This document shows, piece by piece, positions 26,887-35,323 of a stretch of DNA of 64,000 bases; the stretch's first letter is position 1, and each line of letters starts with the position of its first letter. This DNA is from Vulcanococcus sp. Clear-D1 (GTDB taxonomy: Bacteria > Cyanobacteriota > Cyanobacteriia > PCC-6307 > Cyanobiaceae). The stretch is from NCBI RefSeq assembly GCF_014654725.1, contig NZ_JACVZV010000015.1, positions 339,793-403,792 on the forward strand, read 5' to 3'. The position numbers were made by a program, and so were the translations under genes. The notes beneath the pieces were generated by a model that saw nothing but the letters and a program-made list of their open reading frames with translations, was not told where the DNA came from and made no database searches.

Positions 26887-27102
26887 TCAGTCGTGGCGGA
26901 TCTGAGCGATGGCGCTGTCGTGCAGCCGGCGCTCATGGGCATGGCGCTCCGCCCAGGCCACTTCCTGGGAATGCACGCCGGACGCTTCGCTCTGATCGGC
27001 GGTGGCGTGGCGTTGAGCGACGACGGGCTGGTGACGACGCTGCTCAATCTGACGGTGCCGCATGTACTCCACAAACAGTGGCTCGCCTTGAGAGGCTTTC
27101 AT
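26887..27102 (-). CDS. Small hydrophilic protein rich in His, Gln and Arg (71 aa)
   Basis: The frame starts with an ATG preceded by GGAGG at a 6-base spacing, a strong ribosome site in this GC-rich genome. The 71 residues begin MKASQGEPLFVEYMRHRQIE and contain nine His plus many Gln, Arg and Ala. There is no membrane helix or known domain. It is divergent from the methyltransferase and not a shadow of another gene. The His content hints at metal binding, but this is speculative. Confidence 0.6.
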   Translation of the reverse strand: MKASQGEPLFVEYMRHRQIEQRRHQPVVAQRHATADQSEASGVHSQEVAWAERHAHERRLHDSAIAQIRHD

Positions 27103-27280
27103 CTCACCCTCCGGGGTGATCGCATGGATTCATTCTGTAGCGGTTGCTACGGAAATCCGATCTGCTCCACGAAACGTGATCTGCGTTCGTTAGGGCACAG
27201 AAGAGCGCGTGGACCTGGCCGATCGCGATCCAGGCCGTGATCCGTTGGAATGGGGCATCGCTGCGACGTTGCCTCGCTCC

Positions 27281-28336
27281 ATGGCCGACACCCTCACCAA
27301 GCTCGCCTATCAGGCCCTGCAGCAGGGCAAGAGCCTGGTGGGTGTCGCCCATAAGGAGGTGAGCACCAAGTTGATGGAGCTGGTGGCCCCCCAGGGAGCA
27401 CCGAAAACACGGCCAATCCCTCCGCAGATGCTGATGGATCTGCAAGCCGCCAATTCGGCATTGATGGAGATCGATTGGGAAGAAGCCGAGCAGGGGCTCT
27501 ACCCCACCAGCCTTCTCTTCGATGCTCCCTGGCTGGATTGGGCCGCCCGCTATCCGATGGTGTGGCTCGACATGCCCAGCACCTGGAATCGGCGCAGTGA
27601 ACGCAACGTGAGCGACCTGCCGCCGGATGTGGAGAGCGACAACTATCCCGACTACTACCTCCAGAACTTCCATCACCAAACTGATGGCTACCTGAGCGAT
27701 CACTCCGCCTCGCTCTACGACCTGCAGGTGGAGATCCTGTTCAACGGCACCGCTGATCCAATGCGGCGCCGTGTGATCAAACCGCTGGTGCAGGGCCTGA
27801 GAGCGTTTGCAGAGCGGCCGGCTTCCCAGCTGCGGGTGCTGGATGTGGCCACCGGCACCGGCCGCACCCTGCGGCAGGTGCGTGCAGCCCTGCCGCAGGT
27901 GCAGCTGGTGGGCCTCGATCTCTCGTCCGCCTATCTGCGTCAGGCCAACCGCTGGCTCAGCCAGCTGCCGGATGAACTCCCGCAACTGGTGCAGGGCAAT
28001 GGCGAGAGCATGCCTTTCGCCAGCGGCAGCATGCAGGGCGTGACCTGCGTGTTCCTGCTGCACGAGCTGCCCGGCGATGCTCGCCAGAACGTGATCGATG
28101 AGTGCTTCCGTGTTCTGGAGCCCGGCGGTGTTCTGGTGCTTGCTGATTCCGTGCAGCTGGCGGATTCTCCCCAGTTCGAAACAGCCATGGATAACTTCCG
28201 CCGCGTATTCCACGAGCCGTACTACCGCGATTACATCGGCGATGACATTGAGGCGCGCCTCACTGCCACTGGCTTCAGCGGCATCCGCGCCACCTCGCAT
28301 CTGATGACGCGGGTGTGGAGTGCCACCAAGCCCTGA
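27281..28336 (+). CDS. Class I SAM-dependent methyltransferase
   Basis: The 351 residues have a conserved N-terminal region of about 170 residues (SLLFDAPWLDWAARYPMVW, FPDYYLQNFHHQTDGY-like). A Rossmann methyltransferase fold follows: motif I VLDVATGTGRTLRQV, motif II LVGLDLS, and a later VFLLHELP. The ATG giving MADTLTKLAYQALQQG is preferred over a GTG 72 bases upstream that adds non-conserved residues. The substrate is unknown; similar cyanobacterial genes are annotated only as methyltransferases, and ubiquinone/menaquinone-type activity is a weak guess. Confidence 0.88.
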   Translation: MADTLTKLAYQALQQGKSLVGVAHKEVSTKLMELVAPQGAPKTRPIPPQMLMDLQAANSALMEIDWEEAEQGLYPTSLLFDAPWLDWAARYPMVWLDMPSTWNRRSERNVSDLPPDVESDNYPDYYLQNFHHQTDGYLSDHSASLYDLQVEILFNGTADPMRRRVIKPLVQGLRAFAERPASQLRVLDVATGTGRTLRQVRAALPQVQLVGLDLSSAYLRQANRWLSQLPDELPQLVQGNGESMPFASGSMQGVTCVFLLHELPGDARQNVIDECFRVLEPGGVLVLADSVQLADSPQFETAMDNFRRVFHEPYYRDYIGDDIEARLTATGFSGIRATSHLMTRVWSATKP

Positions 28337-28392
28337 CAAAGGGCCGTGACCGCTGCCCAAACGCCATAGGGTCCGCCTAAAGCGATGAGGGC

Positions 28393-28716
28393 ATGAGCAA
28401 TCCGTTCAGCGTGCGCTGGTTGGCAGGCTGGACCTTCCAGACCGTCTTCATGGAAGGGTGTGTGCAGGTGGAAGCCCATGGCTTCGGAATCTGCCTGCGC
28501 ACACCGTTGCTACCTGGCGAAAGCCCTGTTGTTGCTGCCGACCGCTTGGTGCTGGCTGAGGATCAGCGGCGCCGCGCCCTGCACAACGCCTGGTTGCGTG
28601 GCAATCGGCTTCCGGCGGCTGAGCCTGCACCTCCCCTCAATGGAGCCAGCGCTGATGTGGAGCCCACCCCGCTTGAGCAGCCCGAACTCGAGCCACTGAT
28701 CCGCCTAGTGGCTTGA
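28393..28716 (+). CDS. Hypothetical protein (107 aa)
   Basis: No known domain. The first 65 residues are compact and mixed hydrophobic (WLAGWTFQTVFMEGCVQVE), suggesting a small beta-rich fold. The tail is Pro/Glu-rich and probably disordered. It follows the methyltransferase by 56 bases on the same strand. Codon use matches the neighbours. Confidence 0.6.
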   Translation: MSNPFSVRWLAGWTFQTVFMEGCVQVEAHGFGICLRTPLLPGESPVVAADRLVLAEDQRRRALHNAWLRGNRLPAAEPAPPLNGASADVEPTPLEQPELEPLIRLVA

Positions 28717-28728
28717 GCCGTACCGGGA

Positions 28729-29001
28729 TTAGCGCTTCAGCCACAAAGCCAGAACCAGCCCGAGCCCACCCCAGCGCAACGCGGTCCAGAGCGTGGTTTC
28801 CTGCCAGGTGGTTGGGCGGAGCGGAGCTGGAAGGGGATCAAGCAGGCGCTGAGCTAGGGCCATGCGCTGGCGCAGCCGCCGGGCTTGCAGGCTTTCGTCG
28901 CCACTGCTGATGCGCTCAGCCCTCGACACCTGCGCCATCAGGTTCGCCAGCTGATGCAGCCAGCGAATAGGGGTGTGGGGGGAGCGCGGACGCTGCTGCA
29001 T
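28729..29001 (-). CDS. Hypothetical protein with C-terminal membrane helix (90 aa)
   Basis: The N-terminal 70 residues are helical and basic (SLQARRLRQRMALAQRLL). A single C-terminal hydrophobic segment (ALRWGGLGLVLALWL) suggests a tail-anchored protein. The start is placed at 29001; a longer reading would run antisense through the DUF6439 gene. MAQVSRAER is a possible internal start. Function unknown. Confidence 0.55.
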   Translation of the reverse strand: MQQRPRSPHTPIRWLHQLANLMAQVSRAERISSGDESLQARRLRQRMALAQRLLDPLPAPLRPTTWQETTLWTALRWGGLGLVLALWLKR

Positions 29002-29010
29002 GGCGCCAGG

Positions 29011-29325
29011 ATGGCCTTCCAGCCGAGGTTGTGTCCAGTGGCAGCGAGTCAACAGTGGCCCGAAGGCAGCCGCGAGGCGGCGGAAGCCCTGCATCGGCTG
29101 CTCACGATCGACAACCGCCAGTGGCACGCGCTCAAGAGCCAGCCGCAGCGGCGTGCCGCCGAACAGGTGGCTGCCGCTCTGGTGCAATTGCTGGATCCGG
29201 CTAATCCCGCCAACGCCCCAGTGGCCACCGAACAACGCCAGCACGCCATCGAGCTGCTGGAGCATGGGCTGGGCTGGCTGCGCGGAGAGCTGAAGGACCC
29301 CGGCTGCCCCAGCCACGGTCACTGA
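29011..29325 (+). CDS. DUF6439 family protein
   Basis: The 104 residues show the family pattern: a WHALKSQPQRRAAEQVAAAL helix and the C-terminal LGWLRGELKDPGCPSHGH. The family is cyanobacterial and of unknown function. The ATG is placed 10 bases from the start of the opposing gene, so one of the two starts may lie further inside. Its end overlaps the RsbW-like gene by 7 bases. Confidence 0.72.
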   Translation: MAFQPRLCPVAASQQWPEGSREAAEALHRLLTIDNRQWHALKSQPQRRAAEQVAAALVQLLDPANPANAPVATEQRQHAIELLEHGLGWLRGELKDPGCPSHGH

Positions 29326-29708
29326 CGCCGCAGGGCCACCTGAACCCGGTTGCCGCGGGCGCTCCAGCGCACGTCGTCGAAGCAGGAGTGGATCAGAAAC
29401 AACCCGCGGCCACACAAGGCATCCGGCTCCTGCGGCAGCGCTCCGCAGCGGGCATCCGCAGGAACACCGCAACCCTCATCCTGCACCTGAAACACCCACC
29501 AGCGGGGCGTCACGATGCGGCGCACCCGCAGGCACTTGCCCGGGTCGTTGCCATTGCCATGGCGCACGGCATTCACCAGCACCTCCTGCAAGCCCAGCTG
29601 CAGCGAGGCCATCTGTTGGGCACAGCTGATCGGCTCGAGCAACACCTCCAACAGCGGCGAGAGCTGCAGGGTGGAGGGGGTGATGAAATCGGCCCAGCGA
29701 TGTGGCAT
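29319..29708 (-). CDS. RsbW-like ATP-binding protein (HATPase_c_2, anti-sigma factor type)
   Basis: The 129 residues carry a Bergerat ATP fold: the N box in EVLVNAVRHGNGNDP, QDEGCGVP (G1) and CGRGLFLIHSCFD (G2). Members are serine kinases that bind sigma factors or STAS partners in partner-switching circuits. The ATG at 29708 is the best start; upstream residues back to the gun4 stop have no alternative ATG. A STAS protein elsewhere in the window (56.8 kb) is a candidate partner. Confidence 0.82.
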   Translation of the reverse strand: MPHRWADFITPSTLQLSPLLEVLLEPISCAQQMASLQLGLQEVLVNAVRHGNGNDPGKCLRVRRIVTPRWWVFQVQDEGCGVPADARCGALPQEPDALCGRGLFLIHSCFDDVRWSARGNRVQVALRRQ

Positions 29709-29773
29709 CGAACCCAAGCCGGCGGAGCAGCCGTGCAGTGGTTTGAAGCTACCGCTGCTGCGAACCCGCCGAT

Positions 29774-30496
29774 CTAGGCCGACACGCGCTGTTGCAGCCC
29801 GGGATGGGAGAGCAGCGCATCCATCAGGCGCACGCCGCGCAGCTGATTCACCAGGGGCAGATGGCCCTCCGGTGCCTCCAGCGACCAAGTGAAAGCATTG
29901 GGGTAGCGGGTCCACACGCCGCCCTGCTTCCAGCCCAAACGTGGCCACAGCTGATCCCAGCGGCCGTTGAGCGAACGCAGCAGACGGATCTGCACCGAAA
30001 AGCCAAACCGGCCCTGCGAATACACCACCCAGAGGCGATCCAGGCTCTCGAGGTCCACCGAAGCGATGGGAGGAACCTCGGAGTAATAGACGTATCCCCG
30101 CTTCACCGCCGCCTCACCGGCCAGTTGGCGCAGGTGTTCGCTGGTGAGGCGATCCGCCTCCTCAAAGGCCTGATCGATCAGCGCCCGTTGCAGCGGGGCG
30201 TAATCCAAACCAGCCGCACTGGTCACCGCCAACCAACCGTCGCGGTAGCGCTCGCGGAAAGCCTGGGCCAGACCATCATCGACCGACACCAGCAGCTGAA
30301 TCAGCAGGCCAGCTGCCCAGTCATCGCCGGTGGCATCGAGGCGATCGATCTGCTCTGGAAGGAGCGGACGCAGTTCAGCCGCGCGCTGTTGCACCTGGCT
30401 GAGCAAGCTGCGGCGCTGGCGGGCATTGGCCGCCAGAAAACGCTCCAGAAGTTGTTCGGCGCTAACCGTTGTGGTGACGGGGGGTCCGGAAAGCAT
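29774..30496 (-). CDS. gun4: GUN4 domain protein, Mg-chelatase activator
   Basis: GUN4 binds protoporphyrin IX and Mg-protoporphyrin and stimulates Mg-chelatase in chlorophyll synthesis. The 240 residues have an N-terminal helical repeat domain (about 10-85) and the GUN4 core. The core shows YVYYSEVPPIASVDLESLDRLW, YSQGRFGFSVQIRLL and GWKQGGVWTRYPNAFTWSL. This is the two-domain cyanobacterial form. It is divergent from mnmH. Confidence 0.93.
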   Translation of the reverse strand: MLSGPPVTTTVSAEQLLERFLAANARQRRSLLSQVQQRAAELRPLLPEQIDRLDATGDDWAAGLLIQLLVSVDDGLAQAFRERYRDGWLAVTSAAGLDYAPLQRALIDQAFEEADRLTSEHLRQLAGEAAVKRGYVYYSEVPPIASVDLESLDRLWVVYSQGRFGFSVQIRLLRSLNGRWDQLWPRLGWKQGGVWTRYPNAFTWSLEAPEGHLPLVNQLRGVRLMDALLSHPGLQQRVSA

Positions 30497-30573
30497 GAAG
30501 AGAGATCAGACCTGCCATGGGGCCAGCGTTGGCCCACTATGTCAGGCATGGCCAGGCCAAGGCGGGTTCCCGA

Positions 30574-31647
30574 ATGGTTGGGATGCAACTGAATCGCCAA
30601 CCGGTGGAACGGTTTCTCCAGGGAACGGCTCCGGTGGTGGATGTGAGGGCACCGGCGGAGTTTGCCCAGGGCCACATCCCCGGTGCCCGCAACCTGCCGC
30701 TGTTCAGTAATGAGCAACGGGCCGCCGTCGGCACCACCTACAAGCAACAGGGCAGGCAAGCCGCCGTGCAGCTGGGGCTCGAGCTGGTGGGTCCGCGGCT
30801 GGGCGAGGTCGGCAGCCAGCTCAGAGCCTGGGCAATGGAGGCCGGCGGTGCACCCCTGCGCCTGCACTGCTGGCGCGGTGGCATGCGCTCCGAAAGCGTG
30901 GCCTGGCTGGCCACGCAGCTGGACCTACCGGTGGTGCTGCTCGAGGGCGGCTACAAGAGCTTTCGCCGCTGGGCGCTGGCGCTGTTTGACACCCCTTGGC
31001 CCATCCATTTGATGGGTGGACGCACCGGCAGCGGCAAAACGGACCTGCTGATCGCCCTGGCCGAACGCCAGGTGGCGGTGGTTGATCTGGAGGGCCTGGC
31101 CCATCACCGCGGCAGCAGCTTTGGCAGCCTCGGGATGCCGCCGCAGCCCAGCAACGAGCACTACGAAAACCGCATTGCTCTGGCGCTGCATGGGCTCCGA
31201 GAAGCCGAGCAGATCTGGGTGGAAGCCGAGAGCGTGCAGGTGGGCCGCTGCCGCATTCCGGGCGGAATCTGGCGGCAGATGCAGGCAGCACCGCTGCTGG
31301 AGATCCGCAGACCTCTCGAGGAGCGACTGGAGCAACTGGTGGCGGTCTATGGCTCCCAGGACCCAGCGGCGCTGAAAGAGGCGACCGAGCGCATTGGCCG
31401 CCGCCTCGGACCGCAGCGCACCGCTGCCGCCCTCACGGCGATCGACCAGCAGCAGTGGGGTGAAGCGGCAAAGCAAATGCTCGATTACTACGACCGCTGC
31501 TACGACCACGAACTGGAGCGCCATGGCGCCGCCGATCAGCACCGGCTGCTCGGTCATGAGGATCTGGCCGGATTGAGCGCGGAGACCGCCGCCGACCAGC
31601 TGATCAGCCGTGGTGTCATCAGGGCCCAGGGCCGGAACGCTGCCTAG
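30574..31647 (+). CDS. mnmH: tRNA 2-selenouridine/geranyl-2-thiouridine synthase
   Basis: MnmH (SelU/YbbB) replaces sulfur with selenium at the wobble uridine of certain tRNAs via a geranylated intermediate. The 357 residues have a rhodanese domain with the catalytic Cys in HCWRGGMRS (about residue 95) and a C-terminal P-loop domain with [14 protein letters not shown] 30574 is used; ATG 30583 and an upstream 30517 are alternatives. psb28 begins 25 bases downstream. Confidence 0.92.
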   Translation: MVGMQLNRQPVERFLQGTAPVVDVRAPAEFAQGHIPGARNLPLFSNEQRAAVGTTYKQQGRQAAVQLGLELVGPRLGEVGSQLRAWAMEAGGAPLRLHCWRGGMRSESVAWLATQLDLPVVLLEGGYKSFRRWALALFDTPWPIHLMGGRTGSGKTDLLIALAERQVAVVDLEGLAHHRGSSFGSLGMPPQPSNEHYENRIALALHGLREAEQIWVEAESVQVGRCRIPGGIWRQMQAAPLLEIRRPLEERLEQLVAVYGSQDPAALKEATERIGRRLGPQRTAAALTAIDQQQWGEAAKQMLDYYDRCYDHELERHGAADQHRLLGHEDLAGLSAETAADQLISRGVIRAQGRNAA

Positions 31648-31672
31648 GATCGAGCTTTGCTGGGTTCGATCG

Positions 31673-32044
31673 ATGGCCGCCATTCAGTTCTTCCGCGGTG
31701 TCGACGAGCCTGTGGTTCCTGATATCCGCATGACCCGCTCGCGCGATGGACGCACCGGTCAGGCGATTTTTGTGTTCGATCAGCCCGAAGCCCTCTCGCC
31801 CGAAAGCATGGGCGACATCGGCGGGATGTACATGGTGGATGAGGAAGGGCAACTCGTCACCCGCGAAGTGAATGCCAAGTTTGTGAACGGCAAGCCCGCC
31901 GCCCTGGAAGCCACCTACACCTGGAAGACTCCGGACGATTTCGAGCGCTTCATGCGCTTTGCCCAGCGCTACGCCGATAGCCACGACCTTGGCTTCTCCC
32001 AGAAGGAGAACAACGCTGGCGATTCGGCCGACGACGCCGAGTGA
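31673..32044 (+). CDS. psb28: Photosystem II assembly protein Psb28
   Basis: Psb28 binds the RC47 photosystem II assembly intermediate at the cytosolic side of CP47 and protects it before water-oxidation assembly. The 123 residues start [19 protein letters not shown] and include [11 protein letters not shown] and [20 protein letters not shown], with an acidic tail. The start is the ATG at 31673; upstream residues belong to the mnmH end. Two AI-2E-family genes follow closely. Confidence 0.95.
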   Translation: MAAIQFFRGVDEPVVPDIRMTRSRDGRTGQAIFVFDQPEALSPESMGDIGGMYMVDEEGQLVTREVNAKFVNGKPAALEATYTWKTPDDFERFMRFAQRYADSHDLGFSQKENNAGDSADDAE

Positions 32045-32054
32045 GTTCGGCCCG

Positions 32055-33107
32055 ATGAAGTTCGGCCAGGGGCTGGGTTTGCTGGCCACAGCAGCCGCAG
32101 CGCTGCTGCTGTGGTCGCTGCGGCACGTGGTGATTCAGCTGTTCGCCGCGGTCGTTCTGGCCATGGCGCTCTGCACCATCGTGGGCGTGGTGCGGGAGCG
32201 GTTGCGCTGCAGCCGCCCGCTCGCCCTGCTGCTCAGCCTGTTCGGCTTGCTTGTGCTTGTGGCCGTTGCCCTGGCCGCCGTGGTGCCGCCGTTCCTGGAG
32301 CAGTTCCAACAATTGCTGCTGCAACTGCCGCTGGCGGCCAACCGCGCCGCAGCACTGCTCCAGGAGTTGATGGATGTCAGCAGCCGCATGCTCTACGGCC
32401 AGCAGGCGCTCGATTGGATCAAGCAGAGCTGGGGCAGCGGCGGCTCCAGCAATGAGGCCTTGGGGCAGGGTCTTCAGAACCTGCTGGATCTGGCCGGCAA
32501 CCTGGGCGGTGGCCTGCTTCAGCTGCTGTTCGTGCTCGCGGTGGCACTGATGATCGCGGTGCATCCAACCGCCTACCGGGAGGTGGCGGTGCTGCTGGCT
32601 CCGTCCTTCTACCGGCGACGCCTGCGCGAGGTGCTGCTGCAATGCGGCGATGCCCTCAGCAGCTGGATGGGCGGTGTGCTGATCAGCTCCCTGTGTGTGG
32701 CCCTGCTGGCGGGCATCGGTCTGTCGCTGTTGGGGGTGAAGCTCGTGGTAGCCAATGCCCTGCTGGCCGGTCTGCTCAATGTGATCCCCAACGTGGGGCC
32801 CACTTTGAGCACGATCTTCCCGATGTCGGTGGCGCTGCTGGTGTCGCCGTGGAAGGCACTGGCCGTGCTGGGGCTCTACGTGCTGGTGCAAAACCTGGAG
32901 AGCTATGTCATCACCCCCTCGGTGATGCAGCACCAGGTGAATCTGTTGCCAGGCCTCACCCTGGCGGCTCAGTTCCTGTTCACCGTGCTGTTTGGGCCAC
33001 TGGGCCTGCTGTTGGCCCTGCCCCTGGCGGTGTGCCTGCAGGTGGTGATTCGTGAGGTGTTGATCCACGATGTGCTTGATCCCTGGCAGCAGCAGCGCAT
33101 CCCATGA
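32055..33107 (+). CDS. AI-2E family transporter (first of tandem pair)
   Basis: This 350-residue membrane protein has the UPF0118/AI-2E layout: paired N-terminal helices, a soluble amphipathic region (about 75-145), and five or six C-terminal helices. The family motif region is NVIPNVGPTLSTIFP. The family name comes from TqsA; most cyanobacterial members have no known substrate, and sodium/proton antiport is reported for some relatives. It overlaps the next gene by four bases (ATGA). Confidence 0.88.
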   Translation: MKFGQGLGLLATAAAALLLWSLRHVVIQLFAAVVLAMALCTIVGVVRERLRCSRPLALLLSLFGLLVLVAVALAAVVPPFLEQFQQLLLQLPLAANRAAALLQELMDVSSRMLYGQQALDWIKQSWGSGGSSNEALGQGLQNLLDLAGNLGGGLLQLLFVLAVALMIAVHPTAYREVAVLLAPSFYRRRLREVLLQCGDALSSWMGGVLISSLCVALLAGIGLSLLGVKLVVANALLAGLLNVIPNVGPTLSTIFPMSVALLVSPWKALAVLGLYVLVQNLESYVITPSVMQHQVNLLPGLTLAAQFLFTVLFGPLGLLLALPLAVCLQVVIREVLIHDVLDPWQQQRIP

Positions 33108-34105
33108 CCCTGCGCGGCCTGATCGGTTTGCTGGCCTTGGTGGTGCTGGGCCTGCTGGCCTGGGAGCTTCGCTGGGTGCTGCTGGTGCTGTTTGGTGCCG
33201 TGGTGCTCGCGGTGGCCCTGGATGTGCCTGTGAGTTGGCTGCGGCGCTTCACACCGATGAACCGCCCCCAGGCTCTGGCTGGGGTGGTGGTGCTGCTGCT
33301 CCTGGGGGGCTGGCAGCTAGGGGAACTGCTGCTGCCCGAGTTGATCGAGCAGGTGCAGCAGTTCACCCAATTGGTTCCGGCCCTGCTCAACCGCGTTGGG
33401 GAGCTGCTGGGTGGTGTGGCGATGCTGGAAAGCCTGGAAGGCCGCGTCGCCGACCTGGCCACCTTCGACAAACTGCAGCCACTCGGTGGGCAGTTGCTCG
33501 GTTTCGCCGGAGGAGCCGCCAACAGCACGATTCAGCTGCTGCTGATGGGACTGCTAGCCCTGCTGCTGGTGCTCGATCCCCGTAGCCACCAGCGCCTGGT
33601 GCTGGCGGCAACCCCCGCCCATTACCGGCCACTGGTGGGGGAGCTGCTGAGCGCCTGCCGGGAAGCCCTGGGTGGCTGGCTGGCCGGGATGACGATCTCT
33701 GCCAGCGCCGTGTTCCTGCTCACCTGGGCCGGCCTGGCAGCCCTGAAGGTGCCGCTGGCCCTGCTGAGCGGCCTGGTGTGCGGCCTGCTCACGTTTGTGC
33801 CCACGATCGGCCCCACCGTGGCCACGCTGCTGCCACTCGCGGTGGCACTGCTGGTGTCTCCCGCCCTGGCACTGCAGGTGCTGATCCTCCGGCTGGTGTT
33901 GCAGAACGCGGAGGCATTTCTGCTCACCCCACTCCTGTTAAGCCGAACCGTGAATCTGCTGCCCACCGTGGCACTGATGGCACAGCTCAGCTTGGGGGCT
34001 CTGCTGGGGCTGCCCGGGGTGCTGCTGGCGCTGCCGTTGGTGGTGGTGCTTCAGGTGTTGTCCCAGCGGGTGCTGGTGGAGCAAATCATGGATCGCTGGC
34101 TCTAA
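33104..34105 (+). CDS. AI-2E family transporter (second of tandem pair)
   Basis: The 333 residues have the same topology as the upstream copy, with the motif LLTFVPTIGPTVATLLP. The two are clearly paralogous but diverged. Overlapping stop and start codons suggest the products are made in fixed ratio and might form a hetero-oligomer. Substrate unknown. Confidence 0.88.
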   Translation: MTLRGLIGLLALVVLGLLAWELRWVLLVLFGAVVLAVALDVPVSWLRRFTPMNRPQALAGVVVLLLLGGWQLGELLLPELIEQVQQFTQLVPALLNRVGELLGGVAMLESLEGRVADLATFDKLQPLGGQLLGFAGGAANSTIQLLLMGLLALLLVLDPRSHQRLVLAATPAHYRPLVGELLSACREALGGWLAGMTISASAVFLLTWAGLAALKVPLALLSGLVCGLLTFVPTIGPTVATLLPLAVALLVSPALALQVLILRLVLQNAEAFLLTPLLLSRTVNLLPTVALMAQLSLGALLGLPGVLLALPLVVVLQVLSQRVLVEQIMDRWL

Positions 34106-34127
34106 CGAGAACACAGCAACTGGCTCG

Positions 34128-34334
34128 CTAGCGCGATCGGTTCCAGAGCCAGGGTGTGCAGAGCAGCACGGCCATCGCCAAAGGGTGATGGCGCGGGATC
34201 TCCACCAAGCTGGTGATGGTGAAGTGGTCAAGCAGGAGCTGCAGCTCCGTGCGCAGATCCATGAGGGCAAGCAACGCCAGCAGCAGCGGAATCAGCGGCA
34301 GCTGCAGGCGAGCTGGGCGCCCTGCACCCCTCAT
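34128..34334 (-). CDS. Small membrane protein coupled to secF (68 aa)
   Basis: The protein has two hydrophobic segments (LPLIPLLLALLALM and LAMAVLLCTPWLW) around a helical linker. The ATG overlaps the secF stop by four bases, so it is translated with secDF. It might be an accessory subunit of the Sec complex, judged from context only. The product resembles no named family I can place. Confidence 0.62.
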   Translation of the reverse strand: MRGAGRPARLQLPLIPLLLALLALMDLRTELQLLLDHFTITSLVEIPRHHPLAMAVLLCTPWLWNRSR

Positions 34335-35323
34335 CGCCGCGCCAGCAGGGGCAGCAAGGTGGGAGCGATGCCGATGCTCGACCAGCTGCCTACACCAATC
34401 CCCACGGTGAGCGCCACGGCAAACCAGAACAGGCTTCCGCCACCGAAGAGCAGCAGGGCAATCAGCGGCAGCAAGGTGGTCAGCGAGGTGTAGAGCGATC
34501 GAGTGAGGGTGGCATCCACGGCCAGATCCACTTGATCGTTCAAAGCCACGTCCTTCAATTCACGCCGTTGCTCACGAATGCGGTCAAACACCACCACGGT
34601 GTCGTTGACCGAATACCCAGCCACCGTGATCAACGCCACAGCAAACAGCGAATCCACTTCCACCCCCTGCAACAACCCCAACCAGGCGAACACTCCGCAG
34701 GTGATCAGCACATCGTGGGCCAGACAGAGCAGGGCAAGGCCCGCATAGATGCCGTCGTAGCGGAAGCTGATGTAAGCCGCGATCAAGGCAAAGCTCAACA
34801 GCAGCGACACCGCGCTGCTGCGCAACAGCTGGCTGCCCAGCGACGGCCCGATCGTGTTCACCGAAAGCTGCTCGGGATTCACCACGCCGATCAAAGGGGT
34901 GAGCTGGTTGAGCAGTGCCTGGGTTTGCTCAGGCTCCAGATCAGGCAGGCGCAGCTCCAGAGAGCGCCCACCATCGAGCACCTGCACCCCGGCGCTGCTC
35001 AGCCGCGGCGCTTCCGCTCCAGCCACACCAGGAAGGGTGATCGCTGCGAGGCGTTGCTGCACAAGGCCGGCCGTGAGGCTGGCGCAGGCGGAGCCGCTGC
35101 AGCTGCGCTCGATCTGCACCTGGGTACCACCCGTGAAATCAAGGCCAGGCCGTAGCGGAGCTCCGATGCGGGGATTGCTCCAGCACAGGGCCATGCCCAC
35201 CAGACTGAGCAGCACGGCCAAGCCCGACACCAACCAACCCTGCCGGCGAATGCGGGTAATGCGAAAACGGGGCTCTGCCATGGCGGTTGCGCCGATCTGA
35301 GGAGAGGGAGAACTGGCAGTCAT
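34331..35323 (-). CDS. secF: Protein translocase subunit SecF
   Basis: SecF acts with SecD to use the proton gradient to pull proteins across the membrane. The 330 residues have TM1 followed by LDFTGGTQVQIE, a periplasmic domain, and five C-terminal helices with SFRYDGIYAGLALLCLAHDVL and YSVNDTVVVFDRIRE. The ATG overlaps the secD stop by one base. Confidence 0.96.
   Translation of the reverse strand: MTASSPSPQIGATAMAEPRFRITRIRRQGWLVSGLAVLLSLVGMALCWSNPRIGAPLRPGLDFTGGTQVQIERSCSGSACASLTAGLVQQRLAAITLPGVAGAEAPRLSSAGVQVLDGGRSLELRLPDLEPEQTQALLNQLTPLIGVVNPEQLSVNTIGPSLGSQLLRSSAVSLLLSFALIAAYISFRYDGIYAGLALLCLAHDVLITCGVFAWLGLLQGVEVDSLFAVALITVAGYSVNDTVVVFDRIREQRRELKDVALNDQVDLAVDATLTRSLYTSLTTLLPLIALLLFGGGSLFWFAVALTVGIGVGSWSSIGIAPTLLPLLARR

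Noticed and set aside
27137..27150. GTAGC-GGTT-GCTAC inverted repeat upstream of the methyltransferase gene
   Set aside because: A five-base stem is too short to stand out in GC-rich DNA, and no function is suggested by position.
26893..27240. Plus-strand frame opposite the small His-rich gene
   Set aside because: It lacks a ribosome site, has no recognisable domain, and the minus frame has a strong GGAGG and sensible length.
28885..29010. N-terminal extension of the DUF6439 protein
   Set aside because: The extra residues are not family-like and overlap the opposing gene; the ATG at 29011 is preferred.
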